A DNA stretch of 64,000 nt from Xestospongia muta (GCA_963693285.1 OY848917.1:14508192-14572191), one strand, 5' to 3'. Shown: positions 9,840 to 22,700, numbered from the stretch's first letter. The notes: a model not told the origin generated them from the sequence alone. Translations and numbers: made by a program.

Positions 9840-12505
9840 ATGTTTTTTACTAAGATATACAATTTCAGTGCTATAAATAGATTAGTAGAAATGAAGGATT
9901 GAGAGGTTATAAGTAATACCTATTATTAGAATCATATGTCTGTCTACATGTACTTACATGTACATAATTTTTTTCAAATCTACCTCTGACAGATCTGAGT
10001 TCATGTAGTAGGTGAGATACACTGTGATAGCTGTCTCCTACATACATGCACTAATTTCACTGATTCATAATATATACGTACACACATATATTGTAACAGA
10101 AAATTACTGAGACCGCCGCTACACTGTCTAGTTTGGAAATTTCTAATAGAAATATATTATACCTTTTATGGTATATAGACATTGCTTTAAAAGTATATTT
10201 CTTTCCAATAACAACTTGTATAATGTTTAAAATACTTAGGTATTTTGAAGATTTTAATTATAGTTCTTAATTAAAATCAATTAAAAATCAATTAATGTTA
10301 GTCACACGTGTAGTTATTTCCCGCCAAATTTGTCACGTGTTTGTGTTGAGTGGTCGTAAAATTGAAGCATGACAAGATTATCTTAAAAGGTCTCCTCCAT
10401 TTTGCATACTTTTATTAGAAGGTGAGTTATCTCTCCATCCATCCATCTCACGTCCATCCTGCAGTTGTTACAAATAACTCTCTTTATCTTCCTCTATGTT
10501 CTCTACGATTCATCGCATCGTTGGATCATCTCGTACTTCGTTGGATCGACTCGCCTCATCGTTGGATAACTCTCGTCGCTGGATCATCTTTTTATTTATT
10601 TTTGTCACTATTATCTGTTTTTTTTCTTTTTATTCTTATTTTTTATTTATTTTTTATTATTTTTTTATTTTTGTCAAGTGATTTTTGAATTTTAAAAAGA
10701 TTTTTTTCTCGCTCTTCGTTTATACAGGACTCAACTTGGAAGTTCTTTCCCTGTTTTAAGACTCTTCTTCTCTGGTGTTATCTGATGTTCTCGACTGTTC
10801 TCTGGTGTTCTCTGATGTTCTAGATTGTTCCCTGATGTTCTCTGATGTTCTCTTGACTGTTATAATCTTCTCTGGATGAAAAAGATGAGTCGGTCTCCAT
10901 GTCATTGGGCTCTTCCTGTCTTCCTTCAAGCCTTCTTTCCTCTTCTTTTATTTTTTTTATTTTTTTTTATTTTGGGCTATCCAGCCCATACACTATACAC
11001 ACATTCATACAAATCCTATTAATTATCTCTCCCCTGCCGCCTGGCGGCCTAAAAAAAATTTTTTTTTTTAAATCCTAGGCCGCCAGGTGGCGGGGGAGAG
11101 CTCTGATCTTCTAGGGTGCGTGTGTGTGTGCTGTGTGTGTGTGTGTGTGTTGGTGGTCCTTTTTCACTTCCTCTGTCTCTCTCTTCACTCTCTATCCATT
11201 CATTGTCACTGTCAGTTCATAACTACTCTCTTTTTCTTTCCCTGCAGGAGCACTGGTGAAAAAGGTGAGCTGTCTCTCCATCCATTCATCACTTCTCATC
11301 CATTCTTTAGTAATCCAGTTGTTATTCTCTCTTTCTCCCTCTATGTTCTCAACTTGTGGACTGATCATGACTGGACTTTTGGGAACTCTCTATCTTCTCT
11401 TTCCTACAATTGCTGGATTGGAGACCTTCACTAGTACTGGACTTTTTGGGGACTCTTTCAACTACAGAGACTGTTTTTATTTTTAGTTTTAGTTGTCATT
11501 TTTTAGTTTTTTCTTTTATAATTTGTTATTATGTGTATTAATTTTCTTTAAAAAACATTTTCACCAGTCAATTTTAACTTTGAAGATATTTATTTAATAA
11601 TTATTTTTATAACTTGAAACTCTAGATTTAATATAACTTTGAAAACTTAGTTTAGAATTCAATTTGTAATCACCTAAATCATACTAAATCTTTTTTACAA
11701 CTATTTATTACACATCATCCATTTTACTTATAATATAGATCATTTCTTTATTATTGTTGTTCTTTAGCTTTATTTACAAGATAAATAATTTTAGCAATTC
11801 TTTAGTTCGTATCATTTTATTATTAATATTCTTAACAAAAAGCAAAAATATTTAATTAAATTTTTTTAAAAAATAATTAATTAAAAATCTATTAGTTTTG
11901 CTGTTCTTGTTAGCGTTTTGCTGTATGCGTGTGCTACTGTTATATTTTCCCGCCAAAATAATAGGTCACGCGTTTGCTATTCCTCACTAGTCGTGTGCTG
12001 ACGATATAGTAATGGATTCTCTGGAGACCTTCTTTGATTGAACTCTTCACCTATTGAAATTTTAATTTGTTTCATTTTTTTTTTTAATGAAGTTATTTTT
12101 AAATGATTTTTTTATTCTGGCTTTTAATCATTAAAATTAATATTTATTTACTCTTTAACTTGTTTGTTATTTGTACTCTCACAAGATATCAACAAACTGG
12201 ATGAGATCCATATATAGATCAGGGAAACTGCACAATCACTGTCATCTTCCAAATCAAAGATCTTTCTATACATTAAGCACAACTTGATGATATATACTGG
12301 TAGCAGTAGATTCACATGTAACATAGTAACATGTCTAAATCACTAATGTACAATTTTTATTCATGTTAAATATAAAACATAAAATTTAATTTGGAAATGA
12401 TACATTTTAAAGTACAGAATTGTGTACAGTGTAAGACATTTGTCGTATAATTCAAAAGTGTAATTTATGGTTACTGAAAGTAGATGAGGTCAAATGATAT
12501 TGTAC
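9840..12505. other. T-rich spacer of unit 2
   Basis: Same layout as the unit 1 spacer: E2F-like sites at 10317 and 11946, TCGTTGGAT repeats (about 10515-10590), TGTTCTC repeats (about 10785-10860), hairpin, TG run. I see no gene in it. Confidence 0.7.
11027..11100. repeat. GC-rich hairpin, second copy
   Basis: Same 25-bp arms as the hairpin at 4952-5025, ending at 11100, with a slightly shorter A/T loop. Arm sequences are unchanged while the loop has drifted in length. Confidence 0.85.
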
Positions 12506-12805
12506 TCAACTGGATGATATTAGTGATAAAATAGATGACTGGACTTGATGACACATACATTGATGTGTCTTTAGATTATCTTCTATACTAAATGTATAAG
12601 TACAGTCTGGACAGTGGTAGGGTTTGTCACCAGTGTGATGAGAATAAATAAGACAAGCCATAATGTTACAATCAGTACTGGTCATATGATGACATAAAGG
12701 ACACTGGAAAATGTCTTGTTTTAAGGGACAGTGGTTGTTATGATGATCAGTTAATACAGTTGAGTTAACACGTCTCCTTACAGGGTGAAGACCACTTGTG
12801 GTCTA
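12506..12805 (-). CDS. C2H2 zinc-finger exon, unit 3
   Basis: Near-exact copy of the exon at 6431-6730, with the same two C2H2 fingers, TGDKPY linker and stop. The few changes do not touch the Cys or His ligands. No start codon or upstream exon was found. Confidence 0.6.
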
Positions 12806-12999
12806 TAGGCTAATAATTAATCAAAGCTCCTCCTACTAATTATGAGTAATTAATAGTTATATAAAGTTGTGATAATTGACAATGGGACTGTCTACATAAA
12901 TTATTAAAAATACACAAAGCTTTGGTCTTCAGAGAATAATGTAATTAGTCTTCAAATTTGGGATTACCGTTATTCCATTCCAGTGTTCTTGACGTCACT

Positions 13000-13367
13000 T
13001 TACCATCACCATGACAACCATACCTCCAGCATGAGTCTCTGCATCAGTTCTATTTCATATTGTCTCACGTACATAAGGAATTAACTTCATTACAACCTCA
13101 TCTTTATCTTCTGCTGTAGTATACACACTTATCACTTTAATGTTTGGTTTTGAAGAATTTGGGTTGATCATCATTGTTGAGACCTTAGCTGCAGTAGCTC
13201 CTAATTCACCAGATAGCACAGTCTGACTTATTGTCTCCCAGACCTGATCAATACAAGAGATGTGTTTGAAGATCAACCATTTGCCTAATGTTCGTCTGTT
13301 GGCACTGCAGTGAGCTGGACCATTGACATAAATCCAGTAATTATCAAATACCTCTGTGGGTTTGAAA
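13000..13367 (-). pseudogene. Putative phosphothreonine-lyase/BLES03-like exon, copy 3
   Basis: Same as copy 2, including the TGA in place of the Arg codon (13055-13057) before the YRTDAET block. Sharing this stop shows it arose before units 2 and 3 separated. The exon starts after an AACAG acceptor at about 13368 on the minus strand and faces away from PPIL2 exon 1. Confidence 0.5.
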
Positions 13368-13408
13368 CTGTTAATTTTTAACCCCTTTTCAACAATCGCA
13401 GTGTTAAT

Positions 13409-15183
13409 ATGGATAAAAAGCAACATCAGAAAGACAAATTGTAAGTTTAATACAAACATGAGCAGGTCTAGAAGCAGTCAGATTTTGTTCCAGATTTAAA
13501 TTCCACATCTCTCTCTTTCAATCAGATACCTCACTTGTACAGAATGGTCCACAATATATGGTGGAAAGAAGGCAGCAGCTGCTGCTAAAGGTGGAAGGTT
13601 AGAATTCAAACGACTTCCATTTAATTGTTGTAGGTGAGTACATATAATACATCTGGTGTGATAATGTCATGTGTCTAGTTTATCTCTTCAGCCATTTGAA
13701 CATCCTTTGTGTACATCTGATGGAATAGTGTTTGATCTAATGTAAGTAATTATGAGATGGATGAATGAGTGAACAGATGGATGGATGGATAGATCCAATG
13801 GACAAACAGGCAGATGAATGGATAAATAGATGGTTGGTTGAGTAGATAGGTAGAAAGATGTGGGAAATACAAAGGAGGGAATGGATCAATGGATTTACTT
13901 TACAATGGATGTATTACTAGGAACATTGTACCCTATCTCAAGAAATATGGACATAATCCTTTAACAGGAGAGGTAATATGTAGTTATTTTTAACCCTTTA
14001 GTCATTGATTATATTATTTTAACCAATGGATGCCAAGTCACTCATCAAATTGAATTTTCATAAAAAATTCTGAAGGTATTATATCTTTAATCAATGTGGG
14101 TGTGGCTTAATTCACGAATTATTTTATTACAGGTCAATATCATTGTCCAATCACCTTCAAAGTCTTTAATGAAAATAGTCACATAGTTGCTATACACTCC
14201 AGTGGTAACGACTATTCCTATGAGGTCTATATATAGAGTTATCATGACATCATTGTGTTACTATTATTAGTGCATGCTTACTAATTTCTTATGTATTAGT
14301 AACAGGCCTCTGTTTCTGTAGGAAATTGATAGATTAGATATTAAAACTAAACATTTTCAAGATCTTTTGACAGAACAATCTTTTAAGAGAGGTGACATAA
14401 TAATTATACAGGTAATTATCATAATTACTTTATAACTAGTAGAGTCATCCCTAATTTTGTTACATAGGATCCAACTGCACTTGAAAAATTTGATATTTCC
14501 AGTTTTTATCACATGAAGAACAACTTATTTGTGGATGAAGAAGGTATGGACATTATACTATATTATAATATTGTGACTGAGTCTGATAAAAAGGATATTA
14601 TTGTGAAAAAGATTTCAAACAGAAACTTGTATATTAATGGTTGTTACATGGCCATCTTAAATAGTATGCTTACTAAACTTGCTATGTAGAAAGCAGAATG
14701 TCTGTATAGCAAATTTTAGAGACTAATTGTTGTGTACCAACTGTTTATAAAGTGTTTGTTAAAAATTTTGTGTGATAAGTTTTTTCAGACTCAGCACATT
14801 GTCTAGTATTGTTATGTTTGTGTTTGTAATAAAAAATGTTTTATTTTTAACTCTATAGAACTAGAAAGAGCTAGAACAGATCCTACTTATTGTTTATGAG
14901 TATAAAGCTCCTGTAAGTTAGCCCACATGTGTGTGTCCATTGTGTAACCAATCGTCTGTCCATCCATCATTCCATTCGTCCATTTATTAGGAGAAAAAAG
15001 AAAAAGCCAAGACTAAATTAACTGCAATAATGCTGTAAGTTATTATTAATTAACTACCTTGTTACTATGACAACTGTTGCTATGGTAACCCTATCTCTAG
15101 GTCATTATTCAACAGGAGCTGTAGTACAGTCTTTTACATCAACGATATTTGCTCCAATAACAGAGAATGAAGTTGGTAAATAG
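13409..15183 (+). pseudogene. PPIL2: PPIL2 N-terminal half, copy 3 (most complete)
   Basis: Best preserved copy. Exon 1 (13409-13440) encodes MDKKQHQKDK. Exon 2 reads YLTCTEWSTIYGGKKAAAAA and RLEFKRLPFNCC, then the U-box start LSLQPFEHPLCTSDGIVFDL, then NIVPYLKKYGHNPLTGE, all joining in frame through GT-AG introns. The next block MDAKSLIKLNF carries the same extra A as copy 2, a frameshift. GQYHCPITFKVFNENSHIVA, EIDRLDIKTKHFQ, DPTALEKFDISSFYHMKNNL, ERARTDPTYCL-TGA and HYSTGAVVQSFTSTIFAPIT follow, ending at TAG 15181. PPIL2 normally continues into a cyclophilin-type isomerase domain of about 160 residues; none is present. A short U-box-only product from the intact 5' exons cannot be excluded. 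Confidence 0.85.
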
Positions 15184-15389
15184 AAGAATAATACACTGTA
15201 TGTACAGGATTTAAAGGGTTAAAAATGAGTGACAGAGTCACGAGGTATAGTAGGAAATAATGTTTTTGACATTCTTATGTCCATTTATATATCTATTTAT
15301 TCATCCATTGATTTATCCATGAATCCATTTGTAGAGTTTCATTCGTCTATTTCTGTACATGTAATGTGACTTATTATTTTGTCCTCCAG

Positions 15390-16025
15390 TTAAATCAATT
15401 GAAAGCTGACCTTCAAGACTTGTTATTCTCAGATAAATGGACACCAGATGCATATCTCATAGCCAGAGTTTGTGTCCCTGATGACTTTGAGAGAGATGAT
15501 AAAGATGACTTTACTGATAATGAAAGGTACACTTCATATAATATGTGTGTGTGTCATTTATTTAACTCTAGGTCTAGACTGCCACAACTAATACAACACA
15601 ATCATAAAGTGCAAGTGAATACATTAAATACTTTTGATTAAAATTCTACAAGAGTCCTAGTCATTCCAATTTAGTTGTAAACAATGTCAAAAACCTACCG
15701 AATATCAAATTTACATCATTGCTCAATGACCATTTAGTATTGGTTAAAAATTTGTAAATAGTAAATTTAACCAATTTTTATTTTTACTAATTTTTAACAA
15801 ACTATAACTTACTTTAGAAATAAAAAAATAATTCATTCTTTTATGATTATTTTGTTATTCCCCATTAGTAAAGACAAGGCATGTCGTCATCTTCATGAGA
15901 GTGTCCACCTCCCAGCTCTCATACCACACCTACCTAATCCAATATCAGAACGACATAAACGAGCTCTATCACTACAAAGAACTAGATTAGGTACATTGAC
16001 AAAAGACCACTTGAATTTTTTGTAG
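15390..16025 (+). CDS. Unidentified three-exon gene, copy 3
   Basis: Same exons as at 9200-9835, all open: LNQLKADLQDLL..., SRLPQLIQHNHKV and KDKACRHLHESVHLPALIPH...LNFL, stop at 16023. Differences from copy 2 are few (Y to C, R to H, T to I). The conservation of the frame in two of three copies is weak support for coding. Family not recognised. Confidence 0.4.
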
Positions 16026-16044
16026 CACAATATTTTTTTTCTAA

Positions 16045-17480
16045 AATATACAATTTCAGTGCTATAAATAGATTAGTAGAAATGAAGGATTGAGAGGTTA
16101 TAAGTAATACCTATTATTAGAATCATATGTCTGTCTACATGTACTTACATGTACATAATTTTTTTAAAATCTACCTCTGACAGATCTGAGTTCATGTAGT
16201 AGGTGAGATACACTGTGATAGCTGTCTCCTACATACATGCACTAGTTTCACTGATTCATAATATATACATACACACATATATTGTAACAGAAAATTACTG
16301 AGACCGCCGCTACACTGTCTAGTTTGGAAATTTCTAATAGAAATATATTATACCTTTTATGGTATATAGACATTGCTTTAAAAGTATATTTCTTTCCAAT
16401 AACAACTTGTATAATGTTAAAAATACTATAGGTATTTTGAAGACTTTAATTAGTTCTTAATCAAAATCAATTAAAAATCAATTAATGTTAGTCACACGTG
16501 TAGTTATTTCCCGCCAAATTTGTCACGTGTTTGTGTTGAGTGGTCGTAAAATTGAAGCATGACAAGATTATCTTAAAAGGTCTCCTCCATTTTGCATACT
16601 TTTATTAGAAGGTGGGTTATCTCTCCATCCATCCATCTCACGTCCATCCTGCAGTTGTTACAAATAACTCTCTTTATCTTCCTCTATGTTCTCTACGACT
16701 CATCGCATCGTTGGATCATCTCGTACTTCGTTGGATCGACTCGCCTCATCGTTGGATAACTCTCGTCGCTGGATCATCTTTTTATTTATTTTTGTCACTA
16801 TTATCTGTTTTTTTTCTTTTTATTCTTATTTTTTATTTATTTTTTATTATTTTTTTATTTTTGTCAAGTGATTTTTGAATTTTAAAAAGATACAATTTCA
16901 GTGCTATAAATAGATTAGTAGCAATGAAGGAATGAGAGGTTATAAGTAATACCTATTATTAGAATCATATGTCTGTCTACATGTACTTACATGTACATAA
17001 TTTTTTTGTCTGTCTACATGTACTTACATGTATTCTATGAAACCAATCACTCTTCCCTTATCGACTTCAACAAATCTGAGCTATAGGTAGCTAGCAATAG
17101 TCAATGAATTATCTAAAACTATTACTAGTATAGATTAAATAATATGTGTCTCTCAAGTACCCTTATAAGATATCAACAAACTGGACAAGATCCATACAGA
17201 TCACTGTCACCTTCTAACTCAAAGATCTTACTCTCTATATAATAAAGCCAAGTGACACTTGATTAGTTTACATGTAACACAGTAATATGTTTAAATAGCA
17301 AGTCTACAATTTTCATTCAGAGCTAAAATGTATAAATAGTAAAGTTTGTTAATAAATTAAAACTGTAATGGTGCATTAAATGATTAATACATTTAAAATA
17401 CATAATATCTACCACTGACAGATCTGAGTTCATGTAGTAGGTGAGATACACTGTGATAGCTGTCTCCTACATAACTAATA
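16045..17480. repeat. Broken end of unit 3 and rearranged spacer
   Basis: Unit 3 sequence stops at 16890 within a T-rich run and is joined to a second copy of the stretch found at 16045-16160 (CAATTTCAGTGCTATAAATA...). A TCTGTCTACATGTACTTACA motif then occurs twice (about 16973 and 17009). A further copy of GATCTGAGTTCATGTAGTAG lies at about 17420. A diverged copy of the 6110-6190 spacer is at about 17165. No genes seen. Confidence 0.65.
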
Positions 17481-17570
17481 ACTAAGTCTGTTCAGCTAAG
17501 ACTACAACCAGAAATTATCTGTGTAGCCATATACTCTTTCCTGTAACATTAGAGTACACTAATGTAAATG

Positions 17571-19150
17571 TTGTAGACAGTTGGCTAAGGAAGCAAGTTG
17601 GACCAGCCAAGACTACAACCACAAATTATCTAATGTTAACCATATCAAAGGATCACTCTGATTAGATAGTAAATATATCCACCAACATGAAGGTGAAGAA
17701 AACTAACTATAACTAACTAAAAGGTTTTGGTCTACCAAAAGTAACTGTAACTAACTAAATGTTATTACAACACTTCAATAAACAAGTATAACTAACTAAA
17801 TTGTTTCAAGTTAAAACAAACTAAGATAAAATAACTGACAGGAATTGTCAAGTTAGCACAGATAATATTGCATGTAATCAAAGTAAATTTGGTCCACTCC
17901 CAGAATGTTAATGTGTAAATTGATCAATGTTACTGAGACTAGATAATCTAATGTCTACTGATTATGTAACTATTATTTGTTTAGTGAAAGTTTGTTATAG
18001 AAGAGAAAGAGGAGGGGTTCATGTAGACTGAATCTAGTAATTACCAAATTCTTTATAATAGAAACAACTATAAAGATAGGAAGTGGTTCATTAGTCTTGA
18101 ATCCATATATGGTGATTATACTGTGTGTGTGTGTGTTGATGTATGTTTTCTAAATTTCATTGAAGGTTTGTTAGACATAGGCTAACAGTAAATACAGCTA
18201 ATATGAATTACTAATATTGCCAGAATTACCATAATCTAATTTAGACATATACAACTTTCTCAGTACAGACATATATACTAATTAAATGTTGTAGTAAGTT
18301 GGCTGAGGAATCAAGTTGGTCAGCCAAAACTACAACCACTAATTATCTAATTTAGCTATATCAAAGGCATCACTCTGATTAAATAGTAAATATATCTGTA
18401 TATTTGTATATGTATATATATATATATACTAATTAATGTTGTAGTCAGTTGGCTGAGGAATCAAGTTGGTCAGCCAAAACTACAACCACTAATTATCTAA
18501 TTTAGCTATATCAAAGGCATTACTCTGATTAGATAGTAAATATATCTGTATATCTGTGTGTATATATATATATATGGACGGATGGATGTATCTATATATA
18601 TATAGACGGATGGATGTATCTATATATATATATATATATATATATCCACTATTTCGAAGGTCAAGAAAGCTAACTAAAAGGTTTTGGTTTACCAAAAGTA
18701 ACTGTAACTAACTAAATGTTATTACAACAATTCAATAACTAAGTATAACTAACTAAATTGTTTCAAGTTAAAACAAACTAAGGTAACTAAAATAACTGAC
18801 AGGAATTATTAAGTTAGCACAGATAATAATGATACATGTCAATGATGTCATTGCATGTGTTATATTATGTAATCAAAGTAGATTTGATCTACTCTCCAAA
18901 ATGTTAATGTGTACTAAAATATAAATTAATCAATGTTACTGAGACTAGATAATCTAATGTCTACTGATTATGTAACTAACTGTTTGTTTAGTGAATGTTT
19001 GTTATACAAGAGAAAGAGGAGGGGTTCATATAGACTGAATCTAGTAATTACCAAATTCTTTATAATAAAAACAACTAGAAACAGTAAATACAACTAATAT
19101 GAATTACTAATATTGCCAGAATCTAATGTACTCAGATGCAGCCTTCTCAC

Positions 19151-19185
<35 letters not shown>

Positions 19186-19243
19186 TAATTAATGTTGTAG
19201 TCAGTTGGCTGAGGAATCAAGTTGGTCAGCCAAAACTACAACC
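17571..19243. repeat. Palindromic ~49-bp repeat, four copies
   Basis: Copies at 17571-17620, 18289-18337, 18439-18487 and 19195-19243. Each begins TTGTAGNCAGTTGGCTNAGG and ends GNCAGCCAANACTACAACC, so the ends pair as an imperfect stem. Each is followed by a conserved ~60-bp tail containing AATTATCTAAT and a CTCTGATTAGATAGTAAATA-like motif. More copies lie at 27315-28086 and 40555-41465. Looks like a miniature transposon or satellite of the spacer; mobility not shown. Confidence 0.75.
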
Positions 19244-19623
19244 ACTAATTATCTAATTTACCTATATCAAAGACATCATTCTGATTAGATAGTAAATATA
19301 TCTGTATATCTGTGTGTATATATATATATATGGACGGATGGATGTATCTATATATATATAGACGGATGGATGTATCTATATATATATATATATATATATA
19401 TATCCACTATTTCGAAGGTCAAGAAAGCTAACTAAAAGGTTTTGGTTTACCAAAAGTAACTGTAACTAACTAAATGTTATTACAACAATTCAATAACTAA
19501 GTATAACTAACTAAATTGTTTCAAGTTAAAACAAACTAAGGTAACTAAAATAACTGACAGGAATTATTAAGTTAGCACAGATAATAATGATACATGTCAA
19601 TGATGTCATTGCATGTGTTATAT
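18421..19623. repeat. Direct duplication of ~440 bp, 755 bp apart
   Basis: 18421-18864 and about 19177-19623 share the palindromic repeat, a GGACGGATGGATGTATC pair, the AT runs, CACTATTTCGAAGGTCAAG and a shared end GCATGTGTTATA, with almost no changes. A recent local duplication. Confidence 0.8.
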
Positions 19624-19624
19624 A

Positions 19625-19737
19625 GCCCTAAATAGGATATATGAGCATTGACAGCTTTATTTTCTTAAGTTTGCACTAAAATCCTATTGCTACTGTTCAG
19701 TACTGAAGTGCCTATACCTTAACTTGGTTTTTAAACA
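19625..19737 (+). promoter_or_regulatory. Conserved TM-gene upstream region (TM1)
   Basis: From about 19635 to the ATG the sequence (GAGCATTGACAGCTTTATTT, GCACTAAAAT, CTTAACTTGG) matches the regions before TM2, TM4 and TM5. The TGACGTCA site found before the other three reads TGATGTCA here (about 19602). Confidence 0.55.
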
Positions 19738-22700
19738 ATGAAATTATCCATTGTAAGTTGTATGTAATGTTAATTCATTCTAAGATGTATCTGGTTTACG
19801 ATACTATTATAATATATATTTATATATATATTAATTTATCAATAGATCTATTGTCTTTTTGTGACACAACTCTTCATACTACATTCTCTGTGTGATGGTC
19901 TTGTTCTGTATGTCAAGTCTAATGAACAACAGAAATGTCCAAATAGTTACATATGTCACACTCTACCTTTCTATTCTCAAAATGCTGCATTCTTTTTTGT
20001 ATCTAACACTACCTTTGTGTTCATGAAAGGTGAGCATAAACTTGAAAACAATGTAGTTGTTACTGGAGTTAGTCAAATTGTATTTATGAGTATGTTTGCT
20101 TACAACCACAAAAACAATGACAAACCAACTATCAGTTGCAGTACAGTCACAGCTGGTCTACAATTTATTAACTCTTCTTATGTTAGAGTTGATGGTCTAG
20201 TAATTAATGTCACTTGTAGTTCTAGACCTGGTATTTCATTTTACAATGTCTCATCAGTTAACATATATCGATCTACAATACACAATCTATATAACTTGGG
20301 AATATTTATTACCAATTCAGTCAATCTTACAATATCAGAATGTTCTTTTACTCGTGCTAATAATGATCTTGGTGTTGATAATGAGAGCAATCAATTGTTG
20401 TACAGTGTTTCTATTATATCTAACAGTTTAGAGGAGGTACATTATAATATCAGGGACTCTGTCTTTGTTGGTAATCTACCTTCATTAGGTGGAGGTTTAC
20501 ATATTTATACTACTAACACTAAGTATAGTGAAGTGACTATTAAAGGATGTAATTTCTCACATATAGTTGGTTGTCTTGATAGTGCAGCTAATATTACTGT
20601 TGTTAACAATAGTGACTATGCTGATATCACTGTACTTGATTCTGTTTTTTATCGAAATTACCTTAATTGTTCAAGGCTTAAAAATGAATTGGTAGGTGGT
20701 GGATTAAAAATAAAGCTTATTCAGATTGTTAACACAAACAGCACTAAAATATTGCATTATAATAAAGTTATTATACATAATTCAACTTTCTCAAACAACT
20801 ATGCTGATTATGGAGCTGGTGCTGGTATTCTCATTAAAGATAGTGTAAACCCTTGTAATGTTCTTGTCTCAAATTCAACTTTTACACAGAACATAGCAAG
20901 AGCTAGATGTGGTGGTTTGATAGTGGAAACATCAGATGGTATTCCAGGAAACGAACAAATTCATTTTATAAATGTAGTGGGAAGTACTTTCCTTGGTAAT
21001 CAAGCTGGTATAGATGCCACTGGATTGTTAATATGGCGACAGCGGTATAGTTACAGTCATTTTCATGTATTAATCAAAAGTTGTTATTTTGACTCAAATA
21101 ATATTGGAGATATAAACTTTAGGATTATAGGTCAATCAGCATTGTTGTTGAGGTTGTTCAACTGTAAAGATTCTACTAACTCATTAACAGTTACCAACTG
21201 CTCCTTTGTCAATAATAAAGGAGGGAGTTTATATCTGGATACCAATGAACGAGGATTGATTAGCAAATTAAATGTATCAATTAACAAATGTTACTTTGGT
21301 CATAACATTGGAAGTGTATATAGTACTATAACAATACATTTAAATCCAATATGTGCATCAGTGGATATATCTTACTGCCTTTTTGAAAATAACTCTGCCT
21401 TAAAAGATACCATTGCTGTTGCTTTAAATATAATCTATTTTATTGAAAATTCTCAATGTTCTAATTTACACCTTTTGAATATAACTGTGAAAAATTCCAA
21501 ATCAGGAAGAAATGCTATAGTTTTATCATGTTTAACTATAAACCTTAAAGTTAACATCAGTAATATTCAAGTATATGACAACAATATGACTGGTATTGGA
21601 TGTGATCACTGTGGACTACATTTCAGTGGATACAACATTATAGCTAACAATACTACACCATATGCTGGAGGAGGTCTGGTAGTCAATAATAGTGGATATG
21701 CTTATACAGAGAAATATGGTTCAGTAATTTTTATCAACAATACTGCTATTAAAGGAGGAGCTTTATACTCAGATACTAACATTCCATACAAAATGACATT
21801 GTCATTGGTGTATTGTACCTTTTCTGAATTTAGAGCTCTTTTTCAAAATAATACTTCTACTATTACAGGAGACAACTTGTATGGAGGATTGTTTTATAAT
21901 TGTCTGTTGCCTAACGCTGGTGTTCCATTTGTTCATGGCCATTATAAAGATGCAATAAATTGCAATATAACTTCATACATTAGTCTAAACTACACTAGTG
22001 TCTCCTCAGATCCTTTTGCTGTTTGTTTATGTCATCAAAATAATTCTATTAATTATTACACAAATGTCACCAATCTTATTGTTTATCCAGGTCAATTATT
22101 CACCATATCATTGATTACAGTAGGATACTGTGGTAGTTCTAGTCCAAGTATATTATATACAACATCATCACCTAGTTTACAACTTATTGGTAACACTGAT
22201 AATGACAAGACAAGTATTCAATGTAAAGACTTTGTTTATAAAGCAATTCAGTTGTTGCCACATGTTTCACAAGGTACTGTCACATTCAGTGTCCCTTCAA
22301 CAACATTTCCATTTTCTAAGTCTTTCTCTTTAATGGTTTCATTTTTAAATTGTCCTCCTGGTACAAAACTGGGGTCATCACATGAGTGTGTTTGTAATGA
22401 CATTATCACAGCTCTCACATCTGATGTAGAATGTAATGTATCATGGTTACCATATCCTATACATAAACTTCCTGGTAATAACAATTGGTTAGGTTACAAT
22501 GAAGACTACAATTGTACAATTGCATACAAGAATTGTCCATTTGATTATTGTCAATCTTCTGAGATCTACTTCAATTTAGACAATGATACAGATCTTCAAT
22601 GTAATCACAATAGAGTTGGTCTTCTTTGTGGTCAATGTCAGTCAGGACTCAGTCTTAAACTTGGTTCTAATGTATGTTCTAAATGTACTAACATTTATCT

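Larger units (their letters stand above)
1095..16890. repeat. Three tandem copies of a ~6.1-kb segment
   Basis: Unit 1 runs from about 1095 to 6735, unit 2 from about 6736 to 12808 and unit 3 from about 12809 to 16890. Matching landmarks lie 6.06-6.19 kb apart, for example the TTTCCCGCCAAA sites at 4245, 10317 and 16507. Units 2 and 3 are almost identical; unit 1 is more diverged and has lost about 600 bp including central PPIL2 exons. Unit 2 has lost the second PPIL2 U-box exon, which units 1 and 3 keep. Unit 3 stops at 16890, where it joins a second copy of its own 16045-16160 stretch. Each unit holds minus-strand exons of a lyase-like gene, a plus-strand PPIL2 piece, an unnamed plus-strand gene and a T-rich spacer. 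Confidence 0.9.
17480..19730. other. Spacer before TM1, rich in short repeats
   Basis: No gene seen. It contains four complete copies of a palindromic repeat, AT microsatellites, an internal tandem duplication and AACTAACTAA-type runs. Its last ~110 bp match the sequence before the other TM genes and probably include the TM1 promoter and leader. Confidence 0.7.

Noticed and set aside
18489..18695. 68-residue minus-strand frame
   Set aside because: AT and GGATGGATG simple repeats produce it; it lies within duplicated spacer.
22248..22484. Minus-strand frame opposite the TM stalk, repeated in all TM copies
   Set aside because: A shadow of the plus-strand coding sequence.
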